Assembly (NCBI RefSeq): GCF_036541405.1
Contig: NZ_JAZHFS010000011.1
Location: 1 to 64,000, forward strand
Direction of reading: 5' to 3'
Origin: Clostridium_AD frigoriphilum
GTDB taxonomy: Bacteria; Bacillota; Clostridia; Clostridiales; Clostridiaceae
DNA length: 64,000 nucleotides
This document shows positions 1-9,087 of the stretch, one piece after another (the first letter of the stretch is position 1; every line of letters begins with the position of its first letter). A program made the translations under genes and the position numbers. The notes under the pieces were generated by a model. That model was not told the DNA's origin and searched no databases. It saw nothing but the letters and a program-made list of their open reading frames with translations.

Positions 1-1766
1 ATACTTCCTTTATCCATAACTAAAATTAACTCTGCATCTTTAATTGTAGAAAGTCTATGTGCAATTACAAAACTTGTTCTATTTTGCATAAGTTCTGTCA
101 TAGCCCTTTGTATATAAACTTCTGTTCTTGAGTCGACACTACTTGTGGCTTCGTCAAGTATCATAATAGTTGGATTTGCAAGTATTGCCCTAGCTATAGT
201 GAGAAGTTGTTTTTGGCCCTGTGATATATTTGATGCTTCTTCATTTAGTATTGTATTATATCCATCAGGAAGAGTCTTAATAAAGTGATGTGCATGAGCC
301 GCTCTTGCTGCCTGCATAGCTTCCTCATCTGTTGAGCCAACTCTACCATAAGCAATATTTTCCATTATAGTACCATTAAATAGCCAAGTATCTTGAAGTA
401 CCATACCAAACATATTACGTAGATTTCCACGTTTTATATCTCTTATATCAACTCCATCTATTGAAATTTTACCAGCATCAATTTCATAGAACCTCATAAG
501 CAAGTTAACAAGCGTAGTCTTACCAGCACCAGTTGGTCCAACAATTGCAATTGTATGTCCCCTCTTTACATCAATATTCATATCTTTTATAAGTGATTTT
601 TCTGAATTATAACTAAAATCAACATGTTCGAACTTAACTTCTCCCTTAGGAAGCTTAATTACTTTAGTCGCAGAAGTTTCTTCAAGTTCTTCAACCTCAT
701 CCAACAATTCAAAAATACGCTCAGCTGAAGCTACTGTTGATTGGATGATATTAGCAATATTAGCAGTTTGAACTATTGGTTGTGTAAACTGATTAGAGTA
801 TTGGATAAAGGCTTGAATATTACCAATAGTGACTTTACCCTGTGTTGCTAAAAGTCCACCAACAACACAAACTACTACATAACCTATATTACCAACGAAT
901 TTCATAATAGGCATTATTATCCCAGATATGAACTGAGCTTTCCAGCCCGCGTCATATAACTTATCATTTATGTTTTCAAATTCTTCAATTGAATCTTTCT
1001 CATGTCCAAAAGATTTAACGATTTTGTGGCCAGTGTACATCTCTTCAACATGACCATTAAGTTCTCCAATTTCTTTTTGCTGCGCTGCAAAATATTTTTG
1101 AGACCTTTTTGCGACTAATGCTGTCACACCAATATATAATGGCAATGTTAAAATTACAACTAGTGTCATTATTGGGCTTATTGTAAGCATCATAACGATA
1201 ATACCAATTATCGTAACAATAGACGTAATAAGTTGTGTAAGACTTTGTTGAAGCGTTGTTGATATATTATCAACATCATTTGTTACACGACTTAATATCT
1301 CGCCGTGAGTTCTTGCATCAAAGAATTTAAGAGGTAACCTTGATAACTTATCCTCAACCTCAAGACGCATATTGTAAACAGTTTTCTGCGCAACTCCGGA
1401 CATAATATATTGTTGAAGGAAGCCGAAAACTGTACTTATTAAATACAATACAATTAATATAAGGATAATATTTTTTATATATGTGAAATCTATATTAACG
1501 CCATTTACGTTTGTTATACCCTCAACCAATTTGTCTATCGCTTTTGCTGAAATCTTAGGTCCTACTATTGTAAAAATAGTACTGATGATCGCAAATATAA
1601 ATACTAGAATAAAATTAGTTCTTTGTGGCTTTAAATAACCTAAAAGTCTTTTAAGCGTCCCTTTGAAATCTTTGGCTTTAGCTTTAGGACTCGCAAGCGA
1701 TCCCATTGGGCCGTCTGAGTCTCCTATTCCACCTGCTGATTTATTTTCTTTATTGTTTGCACTCAT
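1..1766 (-). CDS. ABC exporter subunit, canonical-ATPase half (partial, C-terminus beyond window)
   Basis: Reading from an ATG at 1764-1766, the frame stays open to the window edge, so the last residues are missing. The product is a fused membrane domain plus ATPase of the multidrug/lipid exporter type. The ATPase has Walker A GPTGAGKTT (near 520-545), a variant signature ISQGQKQ (near 209-229) and Walker B MILDEATSSVD with the catalytic Glu (near 140-170). The start overlaps the stop of the upstream subunit gene (ATGA), so the two are translationally coupled. The pair resembles heterodimeric exporters such as TM287/288 or BmrCD, in which one ATP site is degenerate. Substrate unknown. Confidence 0.93.
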   Translation of the reverse strand, partial: MSANNKENKSAGGIGDSDGPMGSLASPKAKAKDFKGTLKRLLGYLKPQRTNFILVFIFAIISTIFTIVGPKISAKAIDKLVEGITNVNGVNIDFTYIKNIILILIVLYLISTVFGFLQQYIMSGVAQKTVYNMRLEVEDKLSRLPLKFFDARTHGEILSRVTNDVDNISTTLQQSLTQLITSIVTIIGIIVMMLTISPIMTLVVILTLPLYIGVTALVAKRSQKYFAAQQKEIGELNGHVEEMYTGHKIVKSFGHEKDSIEEFENINDKLYDAGWKAQFISGIIMPIMKFVGNIGYVVVCVVGGLLATQGKVTIGNIQAFIQYSNQFTQPIVQTANIANIIQSTVASAERIFELLDEVEELEETSATKVIKLPKGEVKFEHVDFSYNSEKSLIKDMNIDVKRGHTIAIVGPTGAGKTTLVNLLMRFYEIDAGKISIDGVDIRDIKRGNLRNMFGMVLQDTWLFNGTIMENIAYGRVGSTDEEAMQAARAAHAHHFIKTLPDGYNTILNEEASNISQGQKQLLTIARAILANPTIMILDEATSSVDSRTEVYIQRAMTELMQNRTSFVIAHRLSTIKDAELILVMDKGS

Positions 1767-3538
1767 GATAATTCCTCCTCTGAAAGCTGTGACGATACAA
1801 TCTCATGATATATCTTACAACTAGTTAAAAGTTCCTTGTGAGTTCCTATGCCGCAAATTTCACCATCATCTATTACTATAATTCTATCTGCATCCATAAC
1901 AGTTGCAACTCTTTGAGCAATTATTATTACTGTGGATTTTACCGTTTCTTCTTTAAGTGCCCCGCGAAGTTTTGCATCAGTTTTAAAATCAAGCGCTGAA
2001 AAACTATCATCGAAAATATATATTTCTGGTTTTCTAACTAAAGCACGAGCTATAGACAGACGCTGTTTTTGACCACCGGAAACATTTGTACCTCCTTGAG
2101 CAATCTGATGTTCATATCCTTCTTCCATTTCGCAAATGAAATCCGTTGCTTGTGCAACTTTTGCTGCATGCTCTATTTCTTCAATAGAAGCCTCATTATT
2201 ACCATATTTAATATTTTCAGCAATTGTCCCAGAAAATAGTACAGTATTTTGAGGCACAAATCCTATTTTGGCCCTTAGGCTTTCTTGACTCATTTCACGT
2301 ACATCCACTCCATTGATAAGTATTGCACCACTAGTTACATCATAAAAACGTGGTATTAGATTTATAAGAGTTGATTTACCAGAACCTGTACCGCCAATAA
2401 TTGCAGTCGTTTCGCCAGGACTAGCATTAAATGTTATGTGATTAATAGCTGGCTTTTCTGCGCCAGGATAACTAAATGTTACATCCTTAAACTCAACATA
2501 TCCACTTTTTGTATCAGCTAGTTTTGTATTCAATGGATCCTTGATTTCAGATTCCATTTCTAGCACTTCGTTTATTCTTACCGCAGAGGCTTGAGCCCTT
2601 GGTAACATAATGAACACCATAGCAAGCATCAAGAACCCCATTAAAATTTGCATTCCATATTGTATAAATGCTATTAATGAACCAACTTCCATACTTCCAA
2701 CATTTATTCTTTTAGCACCAAACCAAATTATAGCAAGCGTTGTAACGTTCATTACTAACATTATTATAGGTATTAAAAACGCCATAATTTTATTAACTTT
2801 TACAGCATTGTCCATAAGATCAGTATTAGCTAGATCAAATCTAGCCTTTTCAGTATCTATACGATTAAATGCACGTACAACCCTAATACCAGTAAGTCCT
2901 TCACGTAATACAAGATTTAATTTATCTATTTTCACTTGCATAACTTTAAATAATGGGATAGCAAATTTAAGAGTTATTGCAATAATTATTCCAAGTAGTG
3001 GAATTACAACTGCAAAAATTAAGCTTAGTGATATATCCTCTCTTAACGCCATAATAATACCACCTATAGCTGTTAAAGGAGCAGGAAGCAGAATAGAAAA
3101 AATCATTATTGATGCTGTTTGAACCTGAGTAACATCATTTGTAGTTCTTGTTATAAGGGTAGCAGTACCAACCTTATCAAACTCATGTAGCGAAAATCCC
3201 TCAACTTTAGCAAACAATTTACTACGAATAATTCTACCTAGCCCTACAGCAGTCTTTGATGATAAGAATGTAACTGCCATTGAGCATATAACAGCCCCTG
3301 CTGAGAATATTAGCATTAGTCCGCCTATTCTAAGAATATAATCTATCCCTTTATACGTACCACTAAATCCTAAAAACGAAACAGTATGCATTACATCCTT
3401 CTGTGATATACCTTTGTCAACTACATCAGCCATTAGCGTAGGTAAATATAGATTTGCAAGTACTTGAACAAAAGTTAATATAACTATTACTATTATCTGC
3501 AGCTTATACTGTTTTAAAAACCTAAACAATTTAATCAT
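1763..3538 (-). CDS. ABC exporter subunit, degenerate-ATPase half
   Basis: About 591 residues: six membrane segments in the first 320 residues, then an ATPase with Walker A GGTGSGKST (near 385) and signature VSGGQKQR (near 490). Walker B is IYIFDDSFSALD, with Asp where the catalytic Glu is expected. This matches the non-canonical half of a heterodimeric exporter: its Walker B would pair with the variant ISQGQ signature of the partner at 1-1766. I place the start at 3538 because GGGG sits 9 nt upstream; an in-frame ATG at 3553 is the alternative. It is 135 nt downstream of a glycosyltransferase on the same strand and may export its product, but that is inference. Confidence 0.93.
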   Translation of the reverse strand: MIKLFRFLKQYKLQIIVIVILTFVQVLANLYLPTLMADVVDKGISQKDVMHTVSFLGFSGTYKGIDYILRIGGLMLIFSAGAVICSMAVTFLSSKTAVGLGRIIRSKLFAKVEGFSLHEFDKVGTATLITRTTNDVTQVQTASIMIFSILLPAPLTAIGGIIMALREDISLSLIFAVVIPLLGIIIAITLKFAIPLFKVMQVKIDKLNLVLREGLTGIRVVRAFNRIDTEKARFDLANTDLMDNAVKVNKIMAFLIPIIMLVMNVTTLAIIWFGAKRINVGSMEVGSLIAFIQYGMQILMGFLMLAMVFIMLPRAQASAVRINEVLEMESEIKDPLNTKLADTKSGYVEFKDVTFSYPGAEKPAINHITFNASPGETTAIIGGTGSGKSTLINLIPRFYDVTSGAILINGVDVREMSQESLRAKIGFVPQNTVLFSGTIAENIKYGNNEASIEEIEHAAKVAQATDFICEMEEGYEHQIAQGGTNVSGGQKQRLSIARALVRKPEIYIFDDSFSALDFKTDAKLRGALKEETVKSTVIIIAQRVATVMDADRIIVIDDGEICGIGTHKELLTSCKIYHEIVSSQLSEEELS

Positions 3539-3673
3539 AAGTATCATCCCCATTCATCTTGATCTTTTTTTACTCGAAAGTTCCCCTAGCCCTTAAAAAT
3601 ATAGCCACATGATGGATATTATCCCAAAATGTGACCAAAGTTTATATGTATTTCAACTTTGACAATAATATCT

Positions 3674-4855
3674 TCACTTTAATTTAAGTATTTCATCAAC
3701 AGCTTTTTTATATCCTCCTGCTTCTCTAAGCGATCTTCCAAGCTTTTCACTGTTTATTCTAAATGTATTGTCTGAAAGAATTTTAACTACCGATTGATTC
3801 AATGTCTCAGGGGTAATTTTATCTTTTTCAATAACAATACCTGCACCGAGCTCCGCTACCCTATTTGCTACGGCAGGCTGATCAACTGATTGAGGAATAA
3901 GAATCAATGGAACATCATAATACAGAGCTTCATTAGTACTGTTCATACCACCATGGGTAATAAATACATCTGTATGTTTTAAAACTTCAAGCTGAGATAC
4001 ATAATTGCGAACAATAAAATTAGATGGAATATCACTAAATATATTAATATTTGTGTCTTTACCTATAGACATAATAACCGTTGCATCCATATTACCAAAA
4101 GCTTTAAAGCAATTTTCATAAAACTCAATAGACGCATTAAATAGAGTACCTAAAGATATATAAATAACCTTCTTCTTACCATTAGTTTCTAAAGAAAAAT
4201 CCAATTCATCCTTTCTATCTGATATTGATGGGCCAATAAATTTGTAACTTTCATCAAAACTTTCACCACAAAGTTGAAAATACTTAGAAGTATATACAAG
4301 ATTAATCATGCCTGTCCCAGTAACTGCAGTAGTTAAACTAGGAATCTTTATATCATATTTTTCTTTTAAATTTTTAGCTAAATTTATGTACACGGGGCTA
4401 TTTACAAGTTGCTGTATTATAGGTCCATATTGCTTAAATACCTCTGAAAAAACATTTGCTTTTTCGTTAGTTGCAAAAGTAGTAATAGAACAAATCGTAG
4501 GTATTTTTAATATTCTTCCAACTTCACTTCCTATAATAAAAGCTGAATCGTAAAAAATATAATCAAATTTTTCTTTTGAATTAAATACATAGTCAGTTAT
4601 TTCTTCAATCATTTCTTTTAACTCTTCTAGCGGAGACTTACTATTTTTCGAATCTGAATTTGAATGTCCATTAATTGAATTTGATAAACTAGTATGGCTT
4701 TTAAATTCAGCTCCTGTCTTTTCTATTTTCTCTCTAAACTCTTCACCAGCAGTATAAGTAACCTGTTCTCCTCTACTCATTAATTCTTTAACTAGACCTA
4801 TTGTAGGGTTAAAGTGTCCATTACCGAACAAATTTATAAATAATATTTTAGCCAT
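3674..4855 (-). CDS. GT1-family (MGT-type) UDP-glycosyltransferase
   Basis: 393 residues with the two-Rossmann GT-B layout. The N-terminus ILFINLFGNGHFNPTIGL is typical of the acceptor domain. The C-terminal donor-binding motif THGGMNSTNEAL (about residues 297-308), followed by a PLILIPQSVDQ segment, is diagnostic of GT1 enzymes of the macrolide glycosyltransferase/YjiC type. It should transfer a sugar from a UDP-sugar to a lipid or small hydrophobic acceptor in the cytoplasm. It lies 50 nt downstream of galU, which makes UDP-glucose, so donor supply and transfer are probably co-transcribed. Acceptor not predictable; glycolipid synthesis or detoxification of a natural product are both possible. 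Confidence 0.88.
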   Translation of the reverse strand: MAKILFINLFGNGHFNPTIGLVKELMSRGEQVTYTAGEEFREKIEKTGAEFKSHTSLSNSINGHSNSDSKNSKSPLEELKEMIEEITDYVFNSKEKFDYIFYDSAFIIGSEVGRILKIPTICSITTFATNEKANVFSEVFKQYGPIIQQLVNSPVYINLAKNLKEKYDIKIPSLTTAVTGTGMINLVYTSKYFQLCGESFDESYKFIGPSISDRKDELDFSLETNGKKKVIYISLGTLFNASIEFYENCFKAFGNMDATVIMSIGKDTNINIFSDIPSNFIVRNYVSQLEVLKHTDVFITHGGMNSTNEALYYDVPLILIPQSVDQPAVANRVAELGAGIVIEKDKITPETLNQSVVKILSDNTFRINSEKLGRSLREAGGYKKAVDEILKLK

Positions 4856-4905
4856 TTTATTTTAACCATCCTTTTTATTTTATTAGTATATTAAATCTAT
4901 AGTTC

Positions 4906-5820
4906 TTATTTTTCATTGTCACAAGCTACTTCTTCATATATCCCCTTAAAGTTATCATTATTTTTTAAGGTCTGAAGATACTTCATAAATGGAACCTTTA
5001 ATTCAGGTCTCTTTAAAGCAAACTCAACTGTTGCTTCGAGAAATCCCAATTTATCACCTACATCATATCTACGTCCTTCAAATACGTATGCATACATATC
5101 TTGCCTTGAAATCAATGTTTTTAGAGCATCAGTTAACTGAATTTCTCCGCCCTTGCCAGGTGATGTATTATCTAATATATCAAAAATTTCTGGAGTTATT
5201 ATATACCTACCAAGTATAGCTAAATTAGAGGGTGCTACATTAACATCAGGTTTTTCAACAAGATTATTTACTTTGTATACTCGATCACTAACTTGAACTC
5301 CATCAACTATGCCATATTTATCAACATTTTCTTTCGCTACTTCTTGAACTCCAACGATTGTTACATTCTTTTCCTCAAAACAATTCATTAACTGCTTTAA
5401 ACATGGAGTTTTAGCATCAACTATATCATCACCAAGCATTACAGCAAAGGGTTCATTACCTACAAAAGCTCTTGCTTTATTTATAGCATGTCCAAGTCCT
5501 TTTGGTTCCTTTTGCCTTATAAATTGTATATTCACCATGTTTGATATGTCTCTAACCTGTTTAAGAAGCTCCTCCTTATGTTTATGTTCTAATTCTAGCT
5601 CAAGTTCTACTGATTTATCAAAGTGATCTTCAATAGATTTTTTATTTCTTCCTGTAATAATTAATATTTCTTCTATGCCAGAAGCAACCGCTTCCTCTAT
5701 AATATATTGCATTGTAGGCTTATCAACTATAGGTAACATTTCTTTAGGTATTGCCTTTGTTGCAGGCAGAAATCTTGTTCCAAGTCCTGCTGCCGGTATA
5801 ATAACTTTTTTAATTTTCAT
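4906..5820 (-). CDS. galU: UTP-glucose-1-phosphate uridylyltransferase
   Basis: 304 residues, the usual length for GalU. The nucleotide-binding motif AAGLGTRFLPATKAIPKEM at residues 10-28 is intact, as are the LGDDIV and VEKP segments. It makes UDP-glucose from glucose-1-phosphate and UTP. AAGGAG lies about 8 nt before the ATG. First gene of a minus-strand run with the GT1 glycosyltransferase and perhaps the ABC exporter. Its promoter carries four TTAACA-like repeats at 11-bp spacing (5897-5935), shared with three other promoters nearby, so it is probably controlled by an OmpR/PhoB-type regulator. Confidence 0.95.
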   Translation of the reverse strand: MKIKKVIIPAAGLGTRFLPATKAIPKEMLPIVDKPTMQYIIEEAVASGIEEILIITGRNKKSIEDHFDKSVELELELEHKHKEELLKQVRDISNMVNIQFIRQKEPKGLGHAINKARAFVGNEPFAVMLGDDIVDAKTPCLKQLMNCFEEKNVTIVGVQEVAKENVDKYGIVDGVQVSDRVYKVNNLVEKPDVNVAPSNLAILGRYIITPEIFDILDNTSPGKGGEIQLTDALKTLISRQDMYAYVFEGRRYDVGDKLGFLEATVEFALKRPELKVPFMKYLQTLKNNDNFKGIYEEVACDNEK

Positions 5821-5881
5821 ATACTATATCTCCTTTTTATGTAAGTTATTTTTAATATTTAATTGTTTACTTGATGACCTT

Positions 5882-5935
5882 ATTATATTATGCCGATATT
5901 AAAATGTTTTTAAAGAAATGTTAAAAAAATGTTAA
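5882..5935 (-). promoter_or_regulatory. Promoter with four 11-bp-periodic TTAACA repeats upstream of galU
   Basis: On the minus strand the hexamers TTAACA (5930-5935), TTAACA (5919-5924), TTAAAA (5908-5913) and TTAATA (5897-5902) recur every 11 bp. A gap of 9 bp then leads to -10 TATAAT (5882-5887). This is the arrangement of OmpR/PhoB-class activator sites such as PhoP boxes. About 35 nt of the following leader is also nearly identical to the leader of the symporter gene at 9088. Confidence 0.8.
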
Positions 5936-5969
5936 ATTGAATATAGGAGTTTTTTCCCCAAATAAAAAA

Positions 5970-6016
5970 GAGCTGTCTTTTCTAATGATTTTTTAAATCA
6001 TTAGAAAAGACAGCTC
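5970..6016 (-). terminator. Intrinsic terminator of the CDF-like gene
   Basis: A 22-bp near-perfect stem (5970-5991 against 5995-6016) with a very short loop. On the minus strand it is followed by a T-run (complement of 5961-5969). It lies just downstream of the gene ending at 6030. Confidence 0.9.
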
Positions 6017-6029
6017 CTTATCAGTTTTA

Positions 6030-6872
6030 TTATAGTACTCTTATCACGTCTATATGTAACCTTGATTTGATTTCATATTGTACTTTCTCATAGAATTCTT
6101 CCGAATATTGTTCCGTCGTTCGTACATATATTTTTCTTGTACTCGGTCCGTTGTCCTCATATTTAATTGCTTCAAAAAAGAAACCGGGAGCACATTTTTT
6201 TGCGATTTTATTTGCTTTTCTTAAAACCGAGGCGTGATTTTTACCAAGCATAATACGTTGTATATAGATAATCATATACAGTCCAAGAATTGCCGAAGCG
6301 CTTCCCAATATCATTCCTGACATTCCGTTATAAAAAGAAGCATCCCCATCATAAGAAAAAGACATTATGGCAGTCTGCGTAAGCACAAGTGATATCATAG
6401 AAGAAGCAAGATTTGTCAGCTTAATTGCCTCAATTACAGGCTCTTTATCTCGTCTTGTCACAATTGCGCCTTGAATTGACACTCCAAGCTCTGTAAAAGT
6501 AAAAACAGCGATTGCTAACGAAACAATCATCGAATATTTGACACTGTCACCGCTGACAAACATTCTGATACAATAAACCATGTAAACAATACTTGATATG
6601 AGAACAATAATTCCACCGAGGTAATAACAGTGATATTCTCCTTTTCCGTATCCGTCTGGATGTTCTTCATCAGGCTCCTTTTTACCATCATAATATTCCT
6701 TTATAAAAATTGTTTTTGCCATGCCCATTGCGATATTATAGAAAGCATTTATGCATAAAAAGAAAGATAAAGAAAAAATTCCTACAAGTATTTTCCCGAC
6801 CGCCATAATTACATTTAACAGTACGGATAATTTGGTAAAAAACAGTATCCGCTCATAATTTCTTTTTTTCAT
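6030..6872 (-). CDS. Cation-diffusion-facilitator-like membrane protein lacking metal-site residues
   Basis: 280 residues with about six hydrophobic segments and a short soluble C-terminus. The order resembles CDF metal exporters: the loop HPDGYGKGEYHCYY corresponds to the HPFGHGKxEY motif, and the segment around KLTNLASSMISL sits where CDF proteins carry the second metal-site helix. The expected acidic/His residues in both helices are replaced (for example NAFYNIAM where ADxxHxxxD is usual). A normal zinc/manganese transport role is therefore doubtful. AGGAGAAGG precedes the ATG. Its promoter (6931-6962) is a degenerate copy of the repeat promoter of galU. Family assignment is by eye and moderate. 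Confidence 0.6.
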   Translation of the reverse strand: MKKRNYERILFFTKLSVLLNVIMAVGKILVGIFSLSFFLCINAFYNIAMGMAKTIFIKEYYDGKKEPDEEHPDGYGKGEYHCYYLGGIIVLISSIVYMVYCIRMFVSGDSVKYSMIVSLAIAVFTFTELGVSIQGAIVTRRDKEPVIEAIKLTNLASSMISLVLTQTAIMSFSYDGDASFYNGMSGMILGSASAILGLYMIIYIQRIMLGKNHASVLRKANKIAKKCAPGFFFEAIKYEDNGPSTRKIYVRTTEQYSEEFYEKVQYEIKSRLHIDVIRVL

Positions 6873-6930
6873 AACTTCCTTCTCCTCTAATAGGATCTTC
6901 TTGATATTTAATTGTTTATTTGATGATTTT

Positions 6931-6962
6931 ATTATATTATGCAGGTTTTAAAATGTATTAAA
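6931..6962 (-). promoter_or_regulatory. Third, degenerate copy of the TTAACA-repeat promoter
   Basis: -10 TATAAT (6931-6936), a 9-bp gap, then TTAAAA (6946-6951) and a shifted half site near 6956-6962 that runs up to the stop of the histidine kinase gene. The leader (6905-6930) matches the galU leader almost base for base. Only two half sites remain, so binding may be weaker. Confidence 0.6.
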
Positions 6963-6963
6963 T

Positions 6964-8028
6964 TTACATATGTAAACTTATCGTAAAAGTAGTTCCCTCA
7001 TTTGGTCTACTATCTACTTTAATCTCTCCATCAACAATATCCAAAACTTTCTTCACCATAGCAAGTCCCAGCCCATTTCCTTCTTTAAAATGAGATACAT
7101 CTCCCTGATAAAACTTGTCAAAAATATGTCTTATTATCTCCTCATGCATGCCGCATCCACTATCCCCAATTGTAACAATCGCTGTGTCTTCTTCTTTTCT
7201 CAATTTCAAATTTATAATACCACCATCATCAGTAAATTTAATTGCATTTCCTATCAAATTATTCCAGACGATTTCTAATAGGCTTTCATCACTAGATATA
7301 GTCACCTCATCAAGTTCGACTTCCAGCGTAATATTTTTTTCTTCCCATTTTTCCTCATAGTCAAGCGCACAACAACGTAATTGTTCATCCAGACTATACT
7401 CCACAGCTACCGGAAATATAACCTGATTCTCCAATTTATTAAGTCTTAGGATACCCGTTACAAGGGATGACAGTTTTTGTGTTGCATTTACTATGGTCTT
7501 TGTATACTCTCTCCTCTCTTCTAATGAAAGATCATCATCTTGTAATGCCATAGAATAGCTTTGAATCACAGAAAGTGGTGACTTAATCTCATGTGATACA
7601 TTAGAGATAAAGTCATTTTTCATCATTTCAATACTTGACAGTTCCACTGCCATCTTATTAAAATCATCAATCAAAACCTCTATATCATCTTTTTTACCAT
7701 CTGTACGAAATGGCGCAATTCTTACCGAGAAATCGCCATCAGCAATTTTATTCGCAGCTTTACAAACTTTCTTAATCGGTTTACCTATAATATGCTGTCT
7801 TATTACTCCTAGAGCAATGCAAATGACTAAACATAAAAAGATTAAATTCCCCATCAATAAACCGTTAATAATAAAAAAAGACGAATCATTATCACTTTTT
7901 AAACTGTAATTCAAACTGTCGTAAGTATTGATTACTATAAAAAGCATAATGAATATTAACGAATATTCTTTTAATGAAAAAAGGCTTGCATTAATTCGCT
8001 TATTTTTTATTTTTCTATCCTTTTTCAT
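6964..8028 (-). CDS. Sensor histidine kinase with short extracytoplasmic loop
   Basis: 354 residues: two membrane segments (about 22-42 and 53-76) separated by only about 15 residues, a HAMP linker (about 77-130), and a HisKA domain with the phospho-acceptor in NVSHEIKSP. The HATPase domain shows NLIGNAIKF (N box), GDSGCGM and GNGLGLAMVKK (G boxes). The near absence of an outer sensor domain suggests sensing within the membrane, as in SaeS-like kinases. The start overlaps the regulator stop by ATGA, so it is co-translated with the gene at 8025. Signal unknown. Confidence 0.94.
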   Translation of the reverse strand: MKKDRKIKNKRINASLFSLKEYSLIFIMLFIVINTYDSLNYSLKSDNDSSFFIINGLLMGNLIFLCLVICIALGVIRQHIIGKPIKKVCKAANKIADGDFSVRIAPFRTDGKKDDIEVLIDDFNKMAVELSSIEMMKNDFISNVSHEIKSPLSVIQSYSMALQDDDLSLEERREYTKTIVNATQKLSSLVTGILRLNKLENQVIFPVAVEYSLDEQLRCCALDYEEKWEEKNITLEVELDEVTISSDESLLEIVWNNLIGNAIKFTDDGGIINLKLRKEEDTAIVTIGDSGCGMHEEIIRHIFDKFYQGDVSHFKEGNGLGLAMVKKVLDIVDGEIKVDSRPNEGTTFTISLHM

Positions 8029-8696
8029 TTTAGCACCGCCTTATATCCCAGCCCATGTACCGTTACTATTTCAAAGTCTTTGCAATCGGAAAATTTATTT
8101 CTTATTTTTGTAATATAAACATCAACAGTTCGGCAACCGCTTTCACTGGATAATCCCCAAAATTCATCCATCAACTGACTTCTAGTAAATGTGCGTTTCG
8201 GATAGGAAAGCAATTTATACAATATATTAAATTCTTTAACTGTTATCGGAATTTCTTCTTCATCCAAGGTTGCTGTCATCTCGTCAATGTTCATCTCCAA
8301 TCTTCCAATCGTAATCTTCCTTGCATTAGCAATGTTCGCACGCCTCAGCAGAGCTCCAACATGAAGAATTAATTCATCCATATCTATCGGTTTCACCATA
8401 TAATCATCAATACCAATACGGAATCCCTTCTGCTTTGATGAAATATCATCACGGGAAGTAATAAATAGGATTGGCATTGTCTTATCCTGTTCCCTCATAA
8501 CCTTTGCAAATTCAAAACCATCCATCTCTGGCATCATAATATCTGAAATAATCAAATCACACATGGTGGAGGCCATTTTATCAAATCCTTCTATCGGATT
8601 CTTGCATCCATAAGCGTTGTACCCATTACGGTTAAGATAAGCGCATATAATATAATTCAATTTTGTATCATCTTCAACAACAAGAATATTAAACAT
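8025..8696 (-). CDS. OmpR-family response regulator
   Basis: 223 residues from the ATG at 8694-8696, chosen because GAAGGGAG lies 11 nt upstream; a longer frame begins at 8732. The receiver domain has acidic residues EDD near the start, the phospho-acceptor Asp in DLIISDIMMPEMDG and the conserved Lys in MVKPID. The C-terminal winged helix carries the SRTVDVYI-type recognition region (here CRTVDVYITKIRNKF). Its own promoter carries two TTAACA repeats 11 bp apart. The simplest reading is that this protein binds the four repeat promoters at 5.9, 6.95, 8.75 and 8.9 kb, including its own; PhoP encoded elsewhere is the alternative. Confidence 0.94.
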   Translation of the reverse strand: MFNILVVEDDTKLNYIICAYLNRNGYNAYGCKNPIEGFDKMASTMCDLIISDIMMPEMDGFEFAKVMREQDKTMPILFITSRDDISSKQKGFRIGIDDYMVKPIDMDELILHVGALLRRANIANARKITIGRLEMNIDEMTATLDEEEIPITVKEFNILYKLLSYPKRTFTRSQLMDEFWGLSSESGCRTVDVYITKIRNKFSDCKDFEIVTVHGLGYKAVLK

Positions 8697-8742
8697 CGCC
8701 TGCGTTTCTCCCTTCATTTTATAAGACTTCATTAATAATTAT

Positions 8743-8774
8743 ATTATACAATATTAATGTTAAAAAGTTGTTAA
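8743..8774 (-). promoter_or_regulatory. Autoregulatory-looking repeat promoter of the two-component system
   Basis: Minus strand TTAACA at 8769-8774 and 8758-8763 (11-bp spacing), a 9-bp gap, then TATAAT at 8743-8748. The geometry is the same as at galU and the symporter, but with two clear repeats instead of four. Confidence 0.65.
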
Positions 8775-8879
8775 TTTTTTAACTGCAATTCTCATGTTAT
8801 CATAAAATATTTTTTGTATATTTTATAAATTACTATGGAAATTAATTAATTGATTGTAAATTATGGTTAATTAATCAAT

Positions 8880-8933
8880 TTAACATTTTTTTAACATTAC
8901 TTTAAAAGCATTTTAACACCGGTATAAGATAAT
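8880..8933 (+). promoter_or_regulatory. Promoter with four 11-bp-periodic TTAACA repeats upstream of the symporter
   Basis: TTAACA at 8880, TTAACA at 8891, TTAAAA at 8902 and TTAACA at 8913, a 9-bp gap, then -10 GATAAT at 8928-8933. The region 8876-8970 is almost identical to the galU promoter and leader read on the opposite strand. It accounts for most of the 391-bp gap between divergent genes; an AT-rich partial dyad at 8848-8880 is the only other structure seen. Confidence 0.8.
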
Positions 8934-9087
8934 AAGGTCATCAAGTGAACAATTAAATATTAAGAATATGTTGGTTTAAACATATAAACCATAGAAATAC
9001 CTTAATGAGGGGAGATTAAAATAAGAAATAAGTGAATCATTGTTTTTTTAAAACTTTATAACAACTCAAAAGATAAGGAGTGTAAAT

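Noticed and set aside
2610..3122. 170-codon plus-strand open frame
   Set aside because: Antisense to the ABC exporter gene, low-complexity hydrophobic product, no RBS; a shadow of the real gene.
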